NCBI GenBank assembly: GCA_043806975.1
Contig: JAZDGL010000057.1
Span: 1 to 22,180, forward strand
DNA: 22,180 bases
Direction: 5' to 3'
Source of the DNA: JAZDGL01 sp043806975
GTDB taxonomy: Bacteria; Patescibacteriota; Minisyncoccia; CAYZDR01
Shown here: positions 1-7,070 of the stretch, piece by piece
Layout of the letters: each line of letters begins with the position of its first letter
How positions within the stretch are numbered: the first letter of the stretch is position 1
Position numbers and translations under genes: made by a program
The notes under the pieces: generated by a model
Database searches by the model: none
Told to the model about the DNA's origin: nothing
Seen by the model: only the letters and a program-made list of their open reading frames with translations

Positions 1-59
1 GTCCCTTTGCCAGATCCGGGCGGTCCAAGAAAAATTATAATTGGTTTTAGATTTTGCAT
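1..59 (-). CDS. adk: Adenylate kinase, N-terminal fragment (cut by window edge)
   Basis: Only the first 19 codons are in the window. They read from an ATG at 59 through a hydrophobic beta strand into GPPGSGKGT, the P-loop of adenylate kinase, which interconverts ATP + AMP and 2 ADP in the cytoplasm. Finding adk directly downstream of secY is a classic spc-operon arrangement, which supports the call over other P-loop kinases. A 141-base gap and a terminator-like hairpin separate it from secY, so it probably has its own promoter. The AT-rich 60-130 stretch is a plausible place, but I see no clear -35/-10 pair. Confidence 0.9.
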   Translation of the reverse strand, partial: MQNLKPIIIFLGPPGSGKG

Positions 60-135
60 AGAAATTATTTTATTTCTTTATTTTATAATTTTCTTTAATT
101 TTTTTAACTCACTACCACTATTTTACCCCCAAATC

Positions 136-160
136 AAAAACGAAGCAAACTGCTTCGTTT
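136..160 (-). terminator. Intrinsic terminator after secY
   Basis: On the minus strand a 10-bp perfect stem (AAACGAAGCA / TGCTTCGTTT, loop GTT) runs into a five-T stretch. It lies about 40 bases after the secY stop and before adk. It likely ends the long ribosomal-protein transcript or attenuates read-through into adk. Confidence 0.75.
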
Positions 161-200
161 AAATGTAACTCCTCGCAATAACAAAATTCAGAAAGAAAAA

Positions 201-1478
201 TTACATCCCTTCATAATCCCGCATAACAAGCTGGCTGTTGAGCTGGTGCATAATTTCAAGCGCTACCCCAACAACAATCAAAATTCCAGCGCCGCCCAAA
301 GTTAAAGACTGATTTTTTGTAATCGCTTCACCAATAAATGGAAGCACAGCAATCATTCCCAAAAATAAAGCTCCTGCCAAAGTGATTCTATTCATAATAA
401 AAGCGAGAAAATCAGCGGTTGGCTTTCCCTGTCTTACGCCAGGAACAAATCCGCCTTGCTTTTGAAGGCTATCCGCCACCTGCTTCGGGTCAAAAGATAT
501 TGCCGTATAAAAATATGTGAACCCGATCACCATCAAGAAATAAATCACTCCATAAATCCACATATTCCCAAAAAACTTTCCCGACCAAATTGCCGACTTT
601 TGAAGCCACACAGTTTTTGATTGAGCAAAAAATTGTGAATACATCCTAGGCAAAACCATTATGGACATCGCAAAAATAATCGGAATCATCCCCGCTTGAT
701 TTACCCGCAACGGAACATGGCTTTCTGCGCTTCCATATTGCCCGCCAGTTCTTCGCGCATAAAAAACAGGAATGTTTCTCTGCCCCTCAGTGATAATTAT
801 AATGCCCGCTATAATCAAAACCGTCATTATAATAAATATCAAATAAACCTCCATATTGCCGGCTCTGTTGATCCACGCATTCCTTAAAGCCGACGGAAGA
901 CTTGAAATTATTCCCGCAAAAATTATAATTGAAATTCCGTGTCCAATATTTTTTTCCGTGATAAGCTCGCCAATCCACACCAAAAACATTGATCCTGCTG
1001 TTGCGGCAATAACGGTCATCACTAGCGTAAAAGTAGAATCGTCCTTAATAACTCCCACTTGCGGACTGCGCAAAAATAGAATCATCGCCAAACTTTGCAA
1101 AGCGGCAATCGGAACCGCAAGGTATCTTACTAATTGTTCAAATTTCTGCCTTCCCGCTTCGCCTTCTAGCTTATTCATAGCTTCGAGACGAGGAAAAACA
1201 ATCGTTAAAACCTGCATTATAATTTCCACCGTGATAAAAGGTCCAACGCCCAGCATTACCACTGAAAGATGGGTGAGTCCTCCGCCAGAAAAAAGATTAA
1301 ACAAACCAAGCACGGCATTGCCGCTTAAAAACTGCCTTAAACGGCTAATGTCAACACCTGGAACAGGAATTGACGCGGCAATTCTGAAAACAATCAAAAG
1401 TCCCAAAACAAAATAAATTTTATTTCTTAATTCTTTTGTTTTAAATATTTTGGTTAATTTTTCCCAAAAATTTTTCAT
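201..1478 (-). CDS. secY: SecY, protein-conducting channel subunit
   Basis: Core membrane pore of the Sec translocase, which with SecE/SecG and SecA or the ribosome moves proteins across or into the inner membrane. The 425-residue product has about ten hydrophobic segments and the family landmarks: the plug/TM2 region around IPVPGVD, PFITVEIIMQ, the ITEKNIGHGISI segment (normally GIGNGIS), a cytoplasmic loop with YARRTGGQYG and PLRVNQAGMIPIIFA, and a C-terminal GGAGILIVVGVALE helix. An upstream in-frame ATG at 1544 adds 22 residues, but that extension lies inside a repeat element. The ATG at 1478 gives the expected SecY start (MKNFWEKL, then an amphipathic stretch). No clear Shine-Dalgarno is seen. 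It is the last gene of the spc-like cluster. Confidence 0.97.
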   Translation of the reverse strand: MKNFWEKLTKIFKTKELRNKIYFVLGLLIVFRIAASIPVPGVDISRLRQFLSGNAVLGLFNLFSGGGLTHLSVVMLGVGPFITVEIIMQVLTIVFPRLEAMNKLEGEAGRQKFEQLVRYLAVPIAALQSLAMILFLRSPQVGVIKDDSTFTLVMTVIAATAGSMFLVWIGELITEKNIGHGISIIIFAGIISSLPSALRNAWINRAGNMEVYLIFIIMTVLIIAGIIIITEGQRNIPVFYARRTGGQYGSAESHVPLRVNQAGMIPIIFAMSIMVLPRMYSQFFAQSKTVWLQKSAIWSGKFFGNMWIYGVIYFLMVIGFTYFYTAISFDPKQVADSLQKQGGFVPGVRQGKPTADFLAFIMNRITLAGALFLGMIAVLPFIGEAITKNQSLTLGGAGILIVVGVALEIMHQLNSQLVMRDYEGM

Positions 1479-1500
1479 AAAAAAGAAAGTTATGATGTTA

Positions 1501-1595
1501 TTATGATTTCCGCAAAACAAATTTATTTTAAAAACCCCTTTCAATCCCCCCTTATTAAGGGGGAAAATATCGGAATTTGTTTTGCGAAAGTTATG
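1501..1595 (-). repeat. Palindromic repeat element, copy A (rplO-secY gap)
   Basis: This element nearly fills the rplO-secY gap. Read on the minus strand it has a left arm ending CGCAAAACAAATT, then CCGATATTTT, a C5-TTAATAA-G6 core, GATTGAAAGGGG, and a right arm AATTTGTTTTGCG. The arms pair with each other. Arm differences from copy C (TTTC and GGAAA against CTCCC and GGGAG) keep pairing through G-U wobbles, suggesting constrained structure. It begins 4 bases beyond the rplO stop. No transposase is present, so it is MITE- or REP-like by form only. Confidence 0.85.
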
Positions 1596-1598
1596 GTT

Positions 1599-2018
1599 TT
1601 ATTTAACGCTTCCGCCTTTTTCTTCTATTTTCTTTTTCGCCGATTCGGATACAAGGCATCTTCTAACGGTCAACTTTTTAGTAAGCTCGCCCGTATTTAC
1701 AATTTTTACTTTTCGCTGTTTGGTTATATTTTTGCCCGCCAAAGTATCAGGAGAGATAATCGCCCCATCAGAAAAATGCTTTTCAATGGCCTGCAAAGTA
1801 ATTGTCGCGGGCTTTTCTTTGTGCGATTTAAAACCGCCTATTTTAGGAAGCTGTTTTTTTAACGGACTTCTTCCGCCTTCAAAACCAATTCTGAAAGATG
1901 ACCCGGATCTCGCTGTCTGCCCTTTTCCTCCGCGAGTAGAATAGGTTCCGTGCGCTCCTCCGCGGCCAATCCTCTTTTTCTTCTTTTTCTTGGTAATTTT
2001 TAATTCATTGATTAACAT
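1599..2018 (-). CDS. rplO: 50S ribosomal protein L15 (uL15)
   Basis: Late-assembling large-subunit protein. The 139 residues carry the L15 hallmark glycine-rich basic N-terminus (KKKKKKRIGRGGAHGTYSTR, then GGKGQTAR), the FEGGRSPLKKQLPKIGGF segment, and a C-terminal beta/helix domain with VNTGELTKKLTVRR. Length is close to the usual 140-150. It follows rpsE by 20 bases. In most bacteria rpmD (L30) sits between these two genes, and here there is no room for it. The start at 2018 gives the normal short leader MLINELK. Confidence 0.97.
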   Translation of the reverse strand: MLINELKITKKKKKKRIGRGGAHGTYSTRGGKGQTARSGSSFRIGFEGGRSPLKKQLPKIGGFKSHKEKPATITLQAIEKHFSDGAIISPDTLAGKNITKQRKVKIVNTGELTKKLTVRRCLVSESAKKKIEEKGGSVK

Positions 2019-2038
2019 AATTTTAAAAATTTAGCGAT

Positions 2039-2566
2039 TTAGATTTCTTCCTCTTGCTTTTCGGCTTCATTTTCCTTAACTTCTTTATTTTTTTCAACTT
2101 TCACTTTTGAAATTGACCCTTTTAGTTTTTCCAAGGCGATAACAGCCGCTCTAGCATTGTTAATTTTATTGCTTGACCCTGTTGTCTTGCTGGAAACATC
2201 TTTTATCCCGACTAATTCCAAAATAGTTCTAACCGTTCCGCCGGCAATAATTCCTCTACCTTCAACAGCTGGGATTAAAAGTAATTTCGCCGCCCCAAAT
2301 TTGCTAGAAATCTCGTGAGGAATTGTTCTTGAAACGATTGGAAATTCAATCGCATTTTTCTTGGCATCTGCAACCGCTTTTTCAACAGCGCTGGAAACAT
2401 TAGCGGCTTTGGCTATGCCTACTCCAACTTTTCCATTTCTGTTGCCAATCGCAACAGTCACTCTAAAACTAAATCTGCGTCCGCCCTCAACAACACGCGC
2501 CACTCTTGCAACATCAAGAATTTTTTGTTCAAAATCACTTGCTTGTTTTCTTTCTCTTTTTGCCAT
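2039..2566 (-). CDS. rpsE: 30S ribosomal protein S5 (uS5)
   Basis: Small-subunit protein at the mRNA entry site, involved in decoding fidelity. The N-terminal double-stranded-RNA-binding domain is plain: ARVARVVEGGRRFSFRVTVA followed by GNRNGKVGVGIAKA. The C-terminal S5 fold follows, with PHEISSKFGAAKLLLIPA, GRGIIAGGTVRTILELVGI and ALEKLK. Total length is 175, with a Lys/Glu-rich tail of about 25 residues after the fold (KVEKNKEVKENEAEKQEEEI). The 84-base gap upstream, towards rplR, holds a hairpin core related to the palindromic repeat family. Confidence 0.97.
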   Translation of the reverse strand: MAKRERKQASDFEQKILDVARVARVVEGGRRFSFRVTVAIGNRNGKVGVGIAKAANVSSAVEKAVADAKKNAIEFPIVSRTIPHEISSKFGAAKLLLIPAVEGRGIIAGGTVRTILELVGIKDVSSKTTGSSNKINNARAAVIALEKLKGSISKVKVEKNKEVKENEAEKQEEEI

Positions 2567-2607
2567 AAATGTATAATATATAACAATAATTAAAATTATA
2601 AATTTTT

Positions 2608-2649
2608 AAATCCCCCTACCCCCTTTTTGGAAGGGGGAAATAACGGAAT
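2608..2649 (-). repeat. Core-only relative of the palindromic repeat (rplR-rpsE gap)
   Basis: Read on the minus strand: ATTCCGTTATTT, then a CCCCCTT / AAGGGGG stem with a 5-base loop (hairpin 2619-2637 on plus), then TAGGGGGATTT. It matches the middle of copies A and C (ATTCCGATATTTT, C5 stem G5, spacer, GGGGG) but lacks the GCAAAACAAATT arms. It sits within the operon directly after the rplR stop, with no T-tract, so a processing or stability role is more plausible than termination. Confidence 0.65.
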
Positions 2650-2650
2650 A

Positions 2651-2998
2651 TTAAAATCTCAATCCTCCATCTCTCGCCCCATCGGCAACCGCTTTAATTC
2701 TTCCGTGATAAGGGAAAAATCCTCTATCAAAAACAGCTTTTTGGATTCCTGCCTCTTGAGATTTTTTAGCAATTGACTGCCCCGCTTTAAAGGCTCGCTC
2801 GGTTTTATTGCCGCTTTCAACTTTATCAACCGCAGAAACCAAAGTTTTTCCCAAAACATCGTCAATTATTTGCAAATATACTCCGTTTAAGCTTCTTGAA
2901 ACGCAAAGCCGCGGCTTTTCGGAATTTCCAAAAACCTTCGCTCTAACCCGATTGTGCCTTTTTTCTCTTTGAAATTGTTTAATCTTTTCTTTATTCAT
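2651..2998 (-). CDS. rplR: 50S ribosomal protein L18 (uL18)
   Basis: 5S rRNA-binding protein of the central protuberance. The 115-residue product starts with a basic helix (REKRHNRVRAKVFGNSEKPR), followed by LCVSRSLNGVYLQIIDD, the helix AFKAGQSIAKKSQEAGI, and the diagnostic end VFDRGFFPYHGRIKAVADGA then RDGGLRF. Length and both signatures are standard. It lies 26 bases after rplF and before rpsE, the usual spc order. Confidence 0.97.
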   Translation of the reverse strand: MNKEKIKQFQREKRHNRVRAKVFGNSEKPRLCVSRSLNGVYLQIIDDVLGKTLVSAVDKVESGNKTERAFKAGQSIAKKSQEAGIQKAVFDRGFFPYHGRIKAVADGARDGGLRF

Positions 2999-3024
2999 AT
3001 TAAAACCCTTTAATCGCTTAACTA

Positions 3025-3567
3025 TTATTTCCCAGCGGCTTTCTTGCCGACTTTCCTCTTAATCACTTCGTAAGAATACTTAATTCCTTTTCCCTTATAA
3101 GGCTCTGGTTTTTTCTTGCTGCGAATTTTAGCGGCAGTTTCGCCTACCAGCTGTTTATCTATCCCTTTTATCGTGATCACATTCTTTTCTGCGGTTATTT
3201 CAATCCCTTCGGGAGTTTCTATTTCTACAGGATGAGAAAATCCTAGCGCCAAAACTAGCTTTTTCCCTTGCATATTAGCTTTATAACCGACTCCGTTCAC
3301 TTCCAGCCTTTTTTCATAACCTTCCACTACGCCCTTAACCATATTCGCAATTAAGGCTCTTGTCAACCCCCAAATCGCCCTATTTTTCTTTTCTTTGGCG
3401 TTTTTAGGCTCTACTATAATTTGCCCTTCTTCCATCTTTAATGAAACGCCCTCGTTAGCAACCAAAGACAGCTGACCTTTTGGTCCTTTTGCAAAAACTG
3501 CCCTGTCTTCAATCTTAACTTCTACTGCTGCTGGTATTAAAATTGGCTTTTTTCCTATTCTGCTCAT
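3025..3567 (-). CDS. rplF: 50S ribosomal protein L6 (uL6)
   Basis: Large-subunit protein near the sarcin-ricin loop and factor-binding site. At 180 residues it has the MSRIGKKPILIP start, two tandem alpha-beta repeats (WGLTRALIANMVKGVVEGYE in the first, LGFSHPVEI in the second) and the C-terminal L6 signature KKPEPYKGKGIKYSYE. The basic tail KRKVGKKAAGK is typical. It is 4 bases downstream of rpsH, so translational coupling is likely. Confidence 0.97.
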   Translation of the reverse strand: MSRIGKKPILIPAAVEVKIEDRAVFAKGPKGQLSLVANEGVSLKMEEGQIIVEPKNAKEKKNRAIWGLTRALIANMVKGVVEGYEKRLEVNGVGYKANMQGKKLVLALGFSHPVEIETPEGIEITAEKNVITIKGIDKQLVGETAAKIRSKKKPEPYKGKGIKYSYEVIKRKVGKKAAGK

Positions 3568-3571
3568 AATT

Positions 3572-3964
3572 TTACCAAACGCTACAAATTAATTCTCCTC
3601 CTAAATTTTCTTTATTAGCTTCTCTTCCTGTCATTAAACCTTTGGAAGTAGAAACTATATAAATTCCGTGTCCATGCAAAAACCTGTGTAAATTCTTGCT
3701 CTTAATATACGATCTGCATCCTGGCTTGCTTATTCTAGAAATTTCGTGAATTCTTGGACGATCTTCTGAATAACTTAATTCAATAAAAATACAAGGCTTT
3801 TCATTAACAGAAGATGCCTCATAACTCGCAATAAATCTATTATCTTTAAGAATTTTAGCCAAGGCAAGCTTAATTTTAGACATAGGAACAACGACATCGG
3901 TTTTTCCTATGGCCTGGGCATTTCTAATTCTAGTTAACATATCTGAAATTGGATCCGTATGCAT
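3572..3964 (-). CDS. rpsH: 30S ribosomal protein S8 (uS8)
   Basis: Primary binder of the central 16S domain. In enterobacteria it is also the autogenous repressor of the spc operon, binding near rplE. The 130 residues begin MHTDPISDMLTRIRNA, the standard S8 start, and end with the signature region GIYIVSTSKGLMTGREANKE followed by LGGELICSVW. Codon choice and length look normal. The 72-base gap before it, back to rpsN, is unusually long for this cluster and holds a repeat element. Whether S8 regulates this cluster cannot be told from sequence alone. Confidence 0.97.
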   Translation of the reverse strand: MHTDPISDMLTRIRNAQAIGKTDVVVPMSKIKLALAKILKDNRFIASYEASSVNEKPCIFIELSYSEDRPRIHEISRISKPGCRSYIKSKNLHRFLHGHGIYIVSTSKGLMTGREANKENLGGELICSVW

Positions 3965-3977
3965 AATATTTTTTACT

Positions 3978-4030
3978 TATAGGACTTGCGCGCTTGCCGC
4001 GAAATGCGTCAAATGCGTAAGCCATAGCTT
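3978..4030. repeat. Short GC-richer repeat, copy 1 (rpsN-rpsH gap)
   Basis: The plus strand carries TATAGGACTTGCGC, then a 22-base middle, then GCGTAAGCCATA, an imperfect inverted repeat. Its right part (GAAATGCGTCAAATGCGTAA) matches 14850-14870, between rpsG and fusA, with three mismatches in 21 bases and the same orientation. GC content is well above the flanks. It begins 7 bases after the rpsN stop. Confidence 0.65.
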
Positions 4031-4036
4031 ATATAT

Positions 4037-4222
4037 TTACCAGGATGATTTCCTTATTCCTGGAAGTTCGCCTTTATTGGCAAGCTCTCTAAAACAAATT
4101 CGGCAAAGCTCAAATTCTCTCATATAACCGCGCTTTCTTCCGCACCTCCAACATCGCCTCACTTTTCTTGAGGAAAACTTCGGTTGTTTATTAGCTTTTG
4201 CGATAATTGCTGTTCTTGCCAT
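4037..4222 (-). CDS. rpsN: 30S ribosomal protein S14, zinc-binding type (uS14)
   Basis: Small-subunit head protein. At 61 residues it is the short zinc form (type Z), not the long form of about 100 residues. The zinc ribbon cysteines are C24, C27, C40 and C43 (CWRC and CRIC). The C-terminal LANKGELPGIRKSSW is the usual S14 end. It sits between rplE and rpsH as in Gram-positive-type spc clusters. Confidence 0.97.
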   Translation of the reverse strand: MARTAIIAKANKQPKFSSRKVRRCWRCGRKRGYMREFELCRICFRELANKGELPGIRKSSW

Positions 4223-4249
4223 ATATTAATTAGTTAAATACTCAAAAAA

Positions 4250-4798
4250 TTATTTTAAACCTTTAAAAGGAAAACCAAATTTTTCTAAAAGCTTCTTCGC
4301 CTCGTCATCGGTTTTCGCGCTTGTAGCCATTGTTATTTCCAATGGATAGCTCGCCGATGCTTCTTCCCCTGAAACTTCTGGAAAAATTGAGTAGTCCTTC
4401 ATCCCAATGGACGCGTTCCCGCTTCCATCTAAAATCCCTTGTGATATTCCTGAAAAATCTCTCGTTCTTGGCAAAGTTATATTGATAAGCCTATCAAGAA
4501 AATCATACATTCTATCGCCCCTTAATGTCACCTTGATCCCCACAGGCATTCCTGCTCTAATTTTAAATCCCGAAATTGACTTTTTCGCTTTCGTCATTAC
4601 TGGCTTTTGCCCTGCTATTAAGGAAATATGCCTAAAAATAGTATCAACCACTTGTTTTTCTTTGGAAAGCTTGCCTACCCCGCAATTGATAACTATTTTC
4701 TTCAAACGAGGAGCCTGCATTACAGAAGCATATTTAAATTCGCTCATCAAAATCGGAGTAATTTTTTCGTTATATAATTGTTTAAATCGGCTTGGCAT
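4250..4798 (-). CDS. rplE: 50S ribosomal protein L5 (uL5)
   Basis: 5S rRNA-binding protein that contacts P-site tRNA and the small-subunit head. From the ATG at 4798 the product is 181 residues, the usual size. It has NCGVGKLSKEKQ, the AGQKPVMTKAKKSISGFKIR segment, IGIKVTL-like PVGIKVTLRGDRMYDFLDRL, and the C-terminal DFSGI...GNASIGMKDYSIFPE and TSAKTDDEAKKLLEKFGFPF. A longer frame from 4849 would add 18 residues and overlap rplX by 28 bases. The MPSRFKQLYNEK start fits the family better. Confidence 0.96.
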   Translation of the reverse strand: MPSRFKQLYNEKITPILMSEFKYASVMQAPRLKKIVINCGVGKLSKEKQVVDTIFRHISLIAGQKPVMTKAKKSISGFKIRAGMPVGIKVTLRGDRMYDFLDRLINITLPRTRDFSGISQGILDGSGNASIGMKDYSIFPEVSGEEASASYPLEITMATSAKTDDEAKKLLEKFGFPFKGLK

Positions 4799-4821
4799 AA
4801 ATATATTTTCTAAATTTATAA

Positions 4822-5130
4822 TTAAATTTCTTCTCCGCATTTTTTGCAAATTCTAACTCTTTTCCCTGATTCCAAAACCTTTTTTCCTGCCCTAGTCGGC
4901 TTTCCGCATTTTGAACAAATTAGTTTTGCTTTGGATGCATCAAATGGCATTGATTTTTCTACTATCTCGCCTTTTTTGCCTTCAACTCGGGATTTTATAT
5001 GCTTTTTATAGACATTAATCTTATCAACAACAATTTTGCCTTCTTTTGGCAAAGCGCGAGAAACATTTCCTGTTTTTCCCTTATATTTGCCCGAAATCAT
5101 TAAAATTTTATCGTTCTTCTTGATATTCAT
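4822..5130 (-). CDS. rplX: 50S ribosomal protein L24 (uL24)
   Basis: Assembly-initiating large-subunit protein that binds 23S domain I near the exit tunnel. The N-terminal KOW motif is at about residues 3-30 (KNDKILMISGKYKGKTGNVS). Four cysteines in two CxxCG pairs (C72, C75, C95, C98) form a predicted zinc ribbon, as in many but not all bacterial L24 proteins. Length is 102. A GGAGG Shine-Dalgarno lies just ahead of the start, within the last codons of rplN. Confidence 0.97.
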   Translation of the reverse strand: MNIKKNDKILMISGKYKGKTGNVSRALPKEGKIVVDKINVYKKHIKSRVEGKKGEIVEKSMPFDASKAKLICSKCGKPTRAGKKVLESGKRVRICKKCGEEI

Positions 5131-5134
5131 ATTA

Positions 5135-5506
5135 TTACAAAACCTCCGGAGCTAAAGAAATTATTTTTGTAAAATTCTTCTCTCTCAATTCTCGCGGGAC
5201 AGGTCCAAAAATTCTTCCGCCCTTTGGATCTTTCTTTCCTTTTTCCAAAATAACCACTGCGTTATCATCAAATCGGATATATGAACCGTCTTTTCTTCTG
5301 AAAGATTTTTTCTGCCTTACCACAACCGCCTGATGGACTTCGCCTTTCTTCACAACCTTTCTTGGCTCTGCCGCCTTAACTGAAACAATAACTGTGTCTC
5401 CGATTGAAGCATAGCGCCTGCGCGAACCTCCAAGAACCTTAAAACACCTCACCAGCTTGGCTCCTGAATTATCCGCTACAAATAAATTTGTTCCTGCTTG
5501 TATCAT
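5135..5506 (-). CDS. rplN: 50S ribosomal protein L14 (uL14)
   Basis: Interface protein that contributes to an intersubunit bridge and to binding of the RsfS silencing factor in other bacteria. The 123-residue length is typical. Signatures include MIQAGTNLFVADNSGAKLVR, CFKVLGGSRRRYASIGD, VIVSVKAAEPRKVVKKGEV, and the end GPVPRELREKNFTKIISLAP. There is no Shine-Dalgarno in the 15-base gap after rpsQ. It is followed by rplX after 4 bases. Confidence 0.97.
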   Translation of the reverse strand: MIQAGTNLFVADNSGAKLVRCFKVLGGSRRRYASIGDTVIVSVKAAEPRKVVKKGEVHQAVVVRQKKSFRRKDGSYIRFDDNAVVILEKGKKDPKGGRIFGPVPRELREKNFTKIISLAPEVL

Positions 5507-5521
5507 ATTTCTTAATTATTA

Positions 5522-5791
5522 CTATTCTGATTGCTCTTTTGAAGAAAGTATTTGAGAAATTCTCCATTTTTTTAATTTAGAAATCGGAGCGCTTTCTTCA
5601 ATTTCCACTAAATCGCCCAATTTACATTTATTCTCGGCGTCATGGGCTAAATACCTCTTATCTTCATTTATCTTCTTATGATATTTTTTGTGCAGCTTCG
5701 TTCTGCTTATCAAAACCACCACAGTCTTATCCGTCTTATCACTCACGACCACGCCGCTCAATTTCCTTTTTTTAATTTCTGAATTATTCAT
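5522..5791 (-). CDS. rpsQ: 30S ribosomal protein S17 (uS17)
   Basis: Small OB-fold protein that binds the 5' domain of 16S rRNA. The 89 residues contain LSGVVVSDKTDKTVVVLISR near the N-terminus and the signature GDLVEIEESAPISKLKKWRI near the end. The start at 5791 overlaps the end of rpmC by 8 bases, implying translational coupling. Purine-rich AAGGAAAGGGGG sits just ahead of the ATG. Confidence 0.97.
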   Translation of the reverse strand: MNNSEIKKRKLSGVVVSDKTDKTVVVLISRTKLHKKYHKKINEDKRYLAHDAENKCKLGDLVEIEESAPISKLKKWRISQILSSKEQSE

Positions 5792-5993
5792 TATCCCCCT
5801 TTCCTTCTCTTTCTTTCAAACTTGTTAAAATTCTTGCAATATCTTTTTTAAGGCTTTGAATTTCGCGAACATTCTTTACTTGGTTCCCCGCAACTTCAAA
5901 TCTAAATCTTCTAGATTGATCCGCCTTTTTAAATAAATCTTTCTCCAAATCTTTTCTGCTTTTTTTTCTTATATTTTCCATTGCGTAGTTCAT
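5784..5993 (-). CDS. rpmC: 50S ribosomal protein L29 (uL29)
   Basis: Small helical protein next to the exit tunnel, part of the nascent-chain factor docking platform with L23. The 69-residue product is two helices. The first contains RKKSRKDLEKDLFKKADQSR and the second holds the diagnostic QVKNVREIQSLKKDIARILT. The start at 5993 forms an ATGA overlap with the rplP stop and has AAGGAG seven bases upstream. An alternative ATG at 5981 would remove only MNYA and is possible. Confidence 0.96.
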   Translation of the reverse strand: MNYAMENIRKKSRKDLEKDLFKKADQSRRFRFEVAGNQVKNVREIQSLKKDIARILTSLKEREGKGDNE

Positions 5994-6403
5994 ACCTCGT
6001 TTCTCCTTATAAATTTAGTTTTAAGAGGAAGTTTTGAAGAGGCAAGTTTAAACGCTTCCTTGGCTGAATCCTCTGAAACTCCTGCTAGCTCAAAAATAAC
6101 TCTTCCCGGCTTCACAACTGCCACATAATACTCCACTGGACCCTTTCCTTTTCCTAATTTTGTCCCTTCTGGATGTTTCGTTACTGGTCTATCAGGGAAA
6201 ATTCTAATCCAAACTTTTCCGCCTCTTTGAGTAAATCTTGCAATAGCGCGCCTTGCAGCCTCTATTTGCCTGGATGATATTTTAGCCGTCCCAAGCCCTT
6301 GCAATCCAAAATCACCAAAGCTAACTTTTATTCCTTTGCTCGCTTTTCCAGAGATATTTCCCTTCTGAACTTTTCTATATTTTGTCTTTTTAGGCGCTAA
6401 CAT
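5990..6403 (-). CDS. rplP: 50S ribosomal protein L16 (uL16)
   Basis: Large-subunit protein that helps organise the A-site tRNA pocket. The 137 residues begin MLAPKKTKYRKVQKG and carry FGDFGLQGL, the basic helix RQIEAARRAIARFTQRGGKV, WIRIFPDRPVT, and the L16 signature KLGKGKGPVEYYVAVVKPG. The stop is TGA inside the ATGA overlap with rpmC, direct evidence that UGA is a stop here and that the two genes are coupled. Confidence 0.97.
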   Translation of the reverse strand: MLAPKKTKYRKVQKGNISGKASKGIKVSFGDFGLQGLGTAKISSRQIEAARRAIARFTQRGGKVWIRIFPDRPVTKHPEGTKLGKGKGPVEYYVAVVKPGRVIFELAGVSEDSAKEAFKLASSKLPLKTKFIRRNEV

Positions 6404-6427
6404 AATAAATAATTAAAAATCTTAAAA

Positions 6428-7066
6428 TTATTCTTCAAATATATCCCCTTTATAAATCCACACCTTTATTCCGATTGTTCCGTAAGTAGTGTGCGCTTCC
6501 TTTAAGGAATAATCAATATCGGCGCGAAGCGTATGAAGTGGAATTTTCCCCTTGGCGATTGATTCCGTCCTGGACATTTCGGCTCCGTTTAATCTTCCTG
6601 AAAGCATTGTTTTAATCCCTTTAGCTTTTTTATTCTGCATTACTTGCTCCACGGTCTGGTTCATAACTTTTCTAAATGGGATTCTTTTTTCTAATTGGCG
6701 CGCCATATTCTCTGCAACCAAAGGAGCGCTAATTTGAGAATCTTTCACTTCAATTATATTCACATCCAAAGCTAAATCTTTCGGCAAAATTTTCCTTATC
6801 TTATTTTTCAATTCTTCCGCGCCTGAACCGCCTCTTCCAATAATCATTCCCGGCCTTCCTGAATGAATAACCAGCACAACTTTTTTTGGAAATCTTTCAA
6901 TGTCAATCCCTTCAATAGCAGCTTTGGAAAGCTCTTTTTCTACAAAATTTCTTAAAGTTATATCTTCTTTAACTAAATGCGCGTAATTTTTGTTAGAAAA
7001 CCAGCGCGATTTCCATCCCTTATTGATACCTATTCTGAATGCAATTGGATTAACTTTTTGTCCCAT
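6428..7066 (-). CDS. rpsC: 30S ribosomal protein S3 (uS3)
   Basis: Small-subunit protein at the mRNA entry tunnel with helicase activity. At 212 residues it shows the MGQKVNPIAFRIG start and a type II KH domain with a GxxG loop at about residues 77-80 (GMIIGRGGSGAEELKNKI). The C-terminal S3 domain includes VMQNKKAKGIKTMLSGRLNG, AEMSRTE, GKIPLHTLRADIDY and GTIGIKVWIYKGD. It lies 4 bases after rplV, the usual S10-operon neighbour. Confidence 0.97.
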   Translation of the reverse strand: MGQKVNPIAFRIGINKGWKSRWFSNKNYAHLVKEDITLRNFVEKELSKAAIEGIDIERFPKKVVLVIHSGRPGMIIGRGGSGAEELKNKIRKILPKDLALDVNIIEVKDSQISAPLVAENMARQLEKRIPFRKVMNQTVEQVMQNKKAKGIKTMLSGRLNGAEMSRTESIAKGKIPLHTLRADIDYSLKEAHTTYGTIGIKVWIYKGDIFEE

Positions 7067-7070
7067 AGAA

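Noticed and set aside
856..1416. 186-residue plus-strand open frame
   Set aside because: It is antisense to secY, which is unmistakable. No plus-strand signals accompany it.
1503..1944. Two overlapping plus-strand frames of about 120 residues
   Set aside because: They are antisense to rplO and begin in the repeat element.
4799..4849. 18-residue N-terminal extension of L5
   Set aside because: It overlaps rplX by 28 bases and lacks L5 similarity; the ATG at 4798 gives the normal length.
5990..5993. UGA recoded as glycine, as in some CPR lineages
   Set aside because: TGA stops rplP in an ATGA overlap and also stops the M50 protease gene at the expected length.
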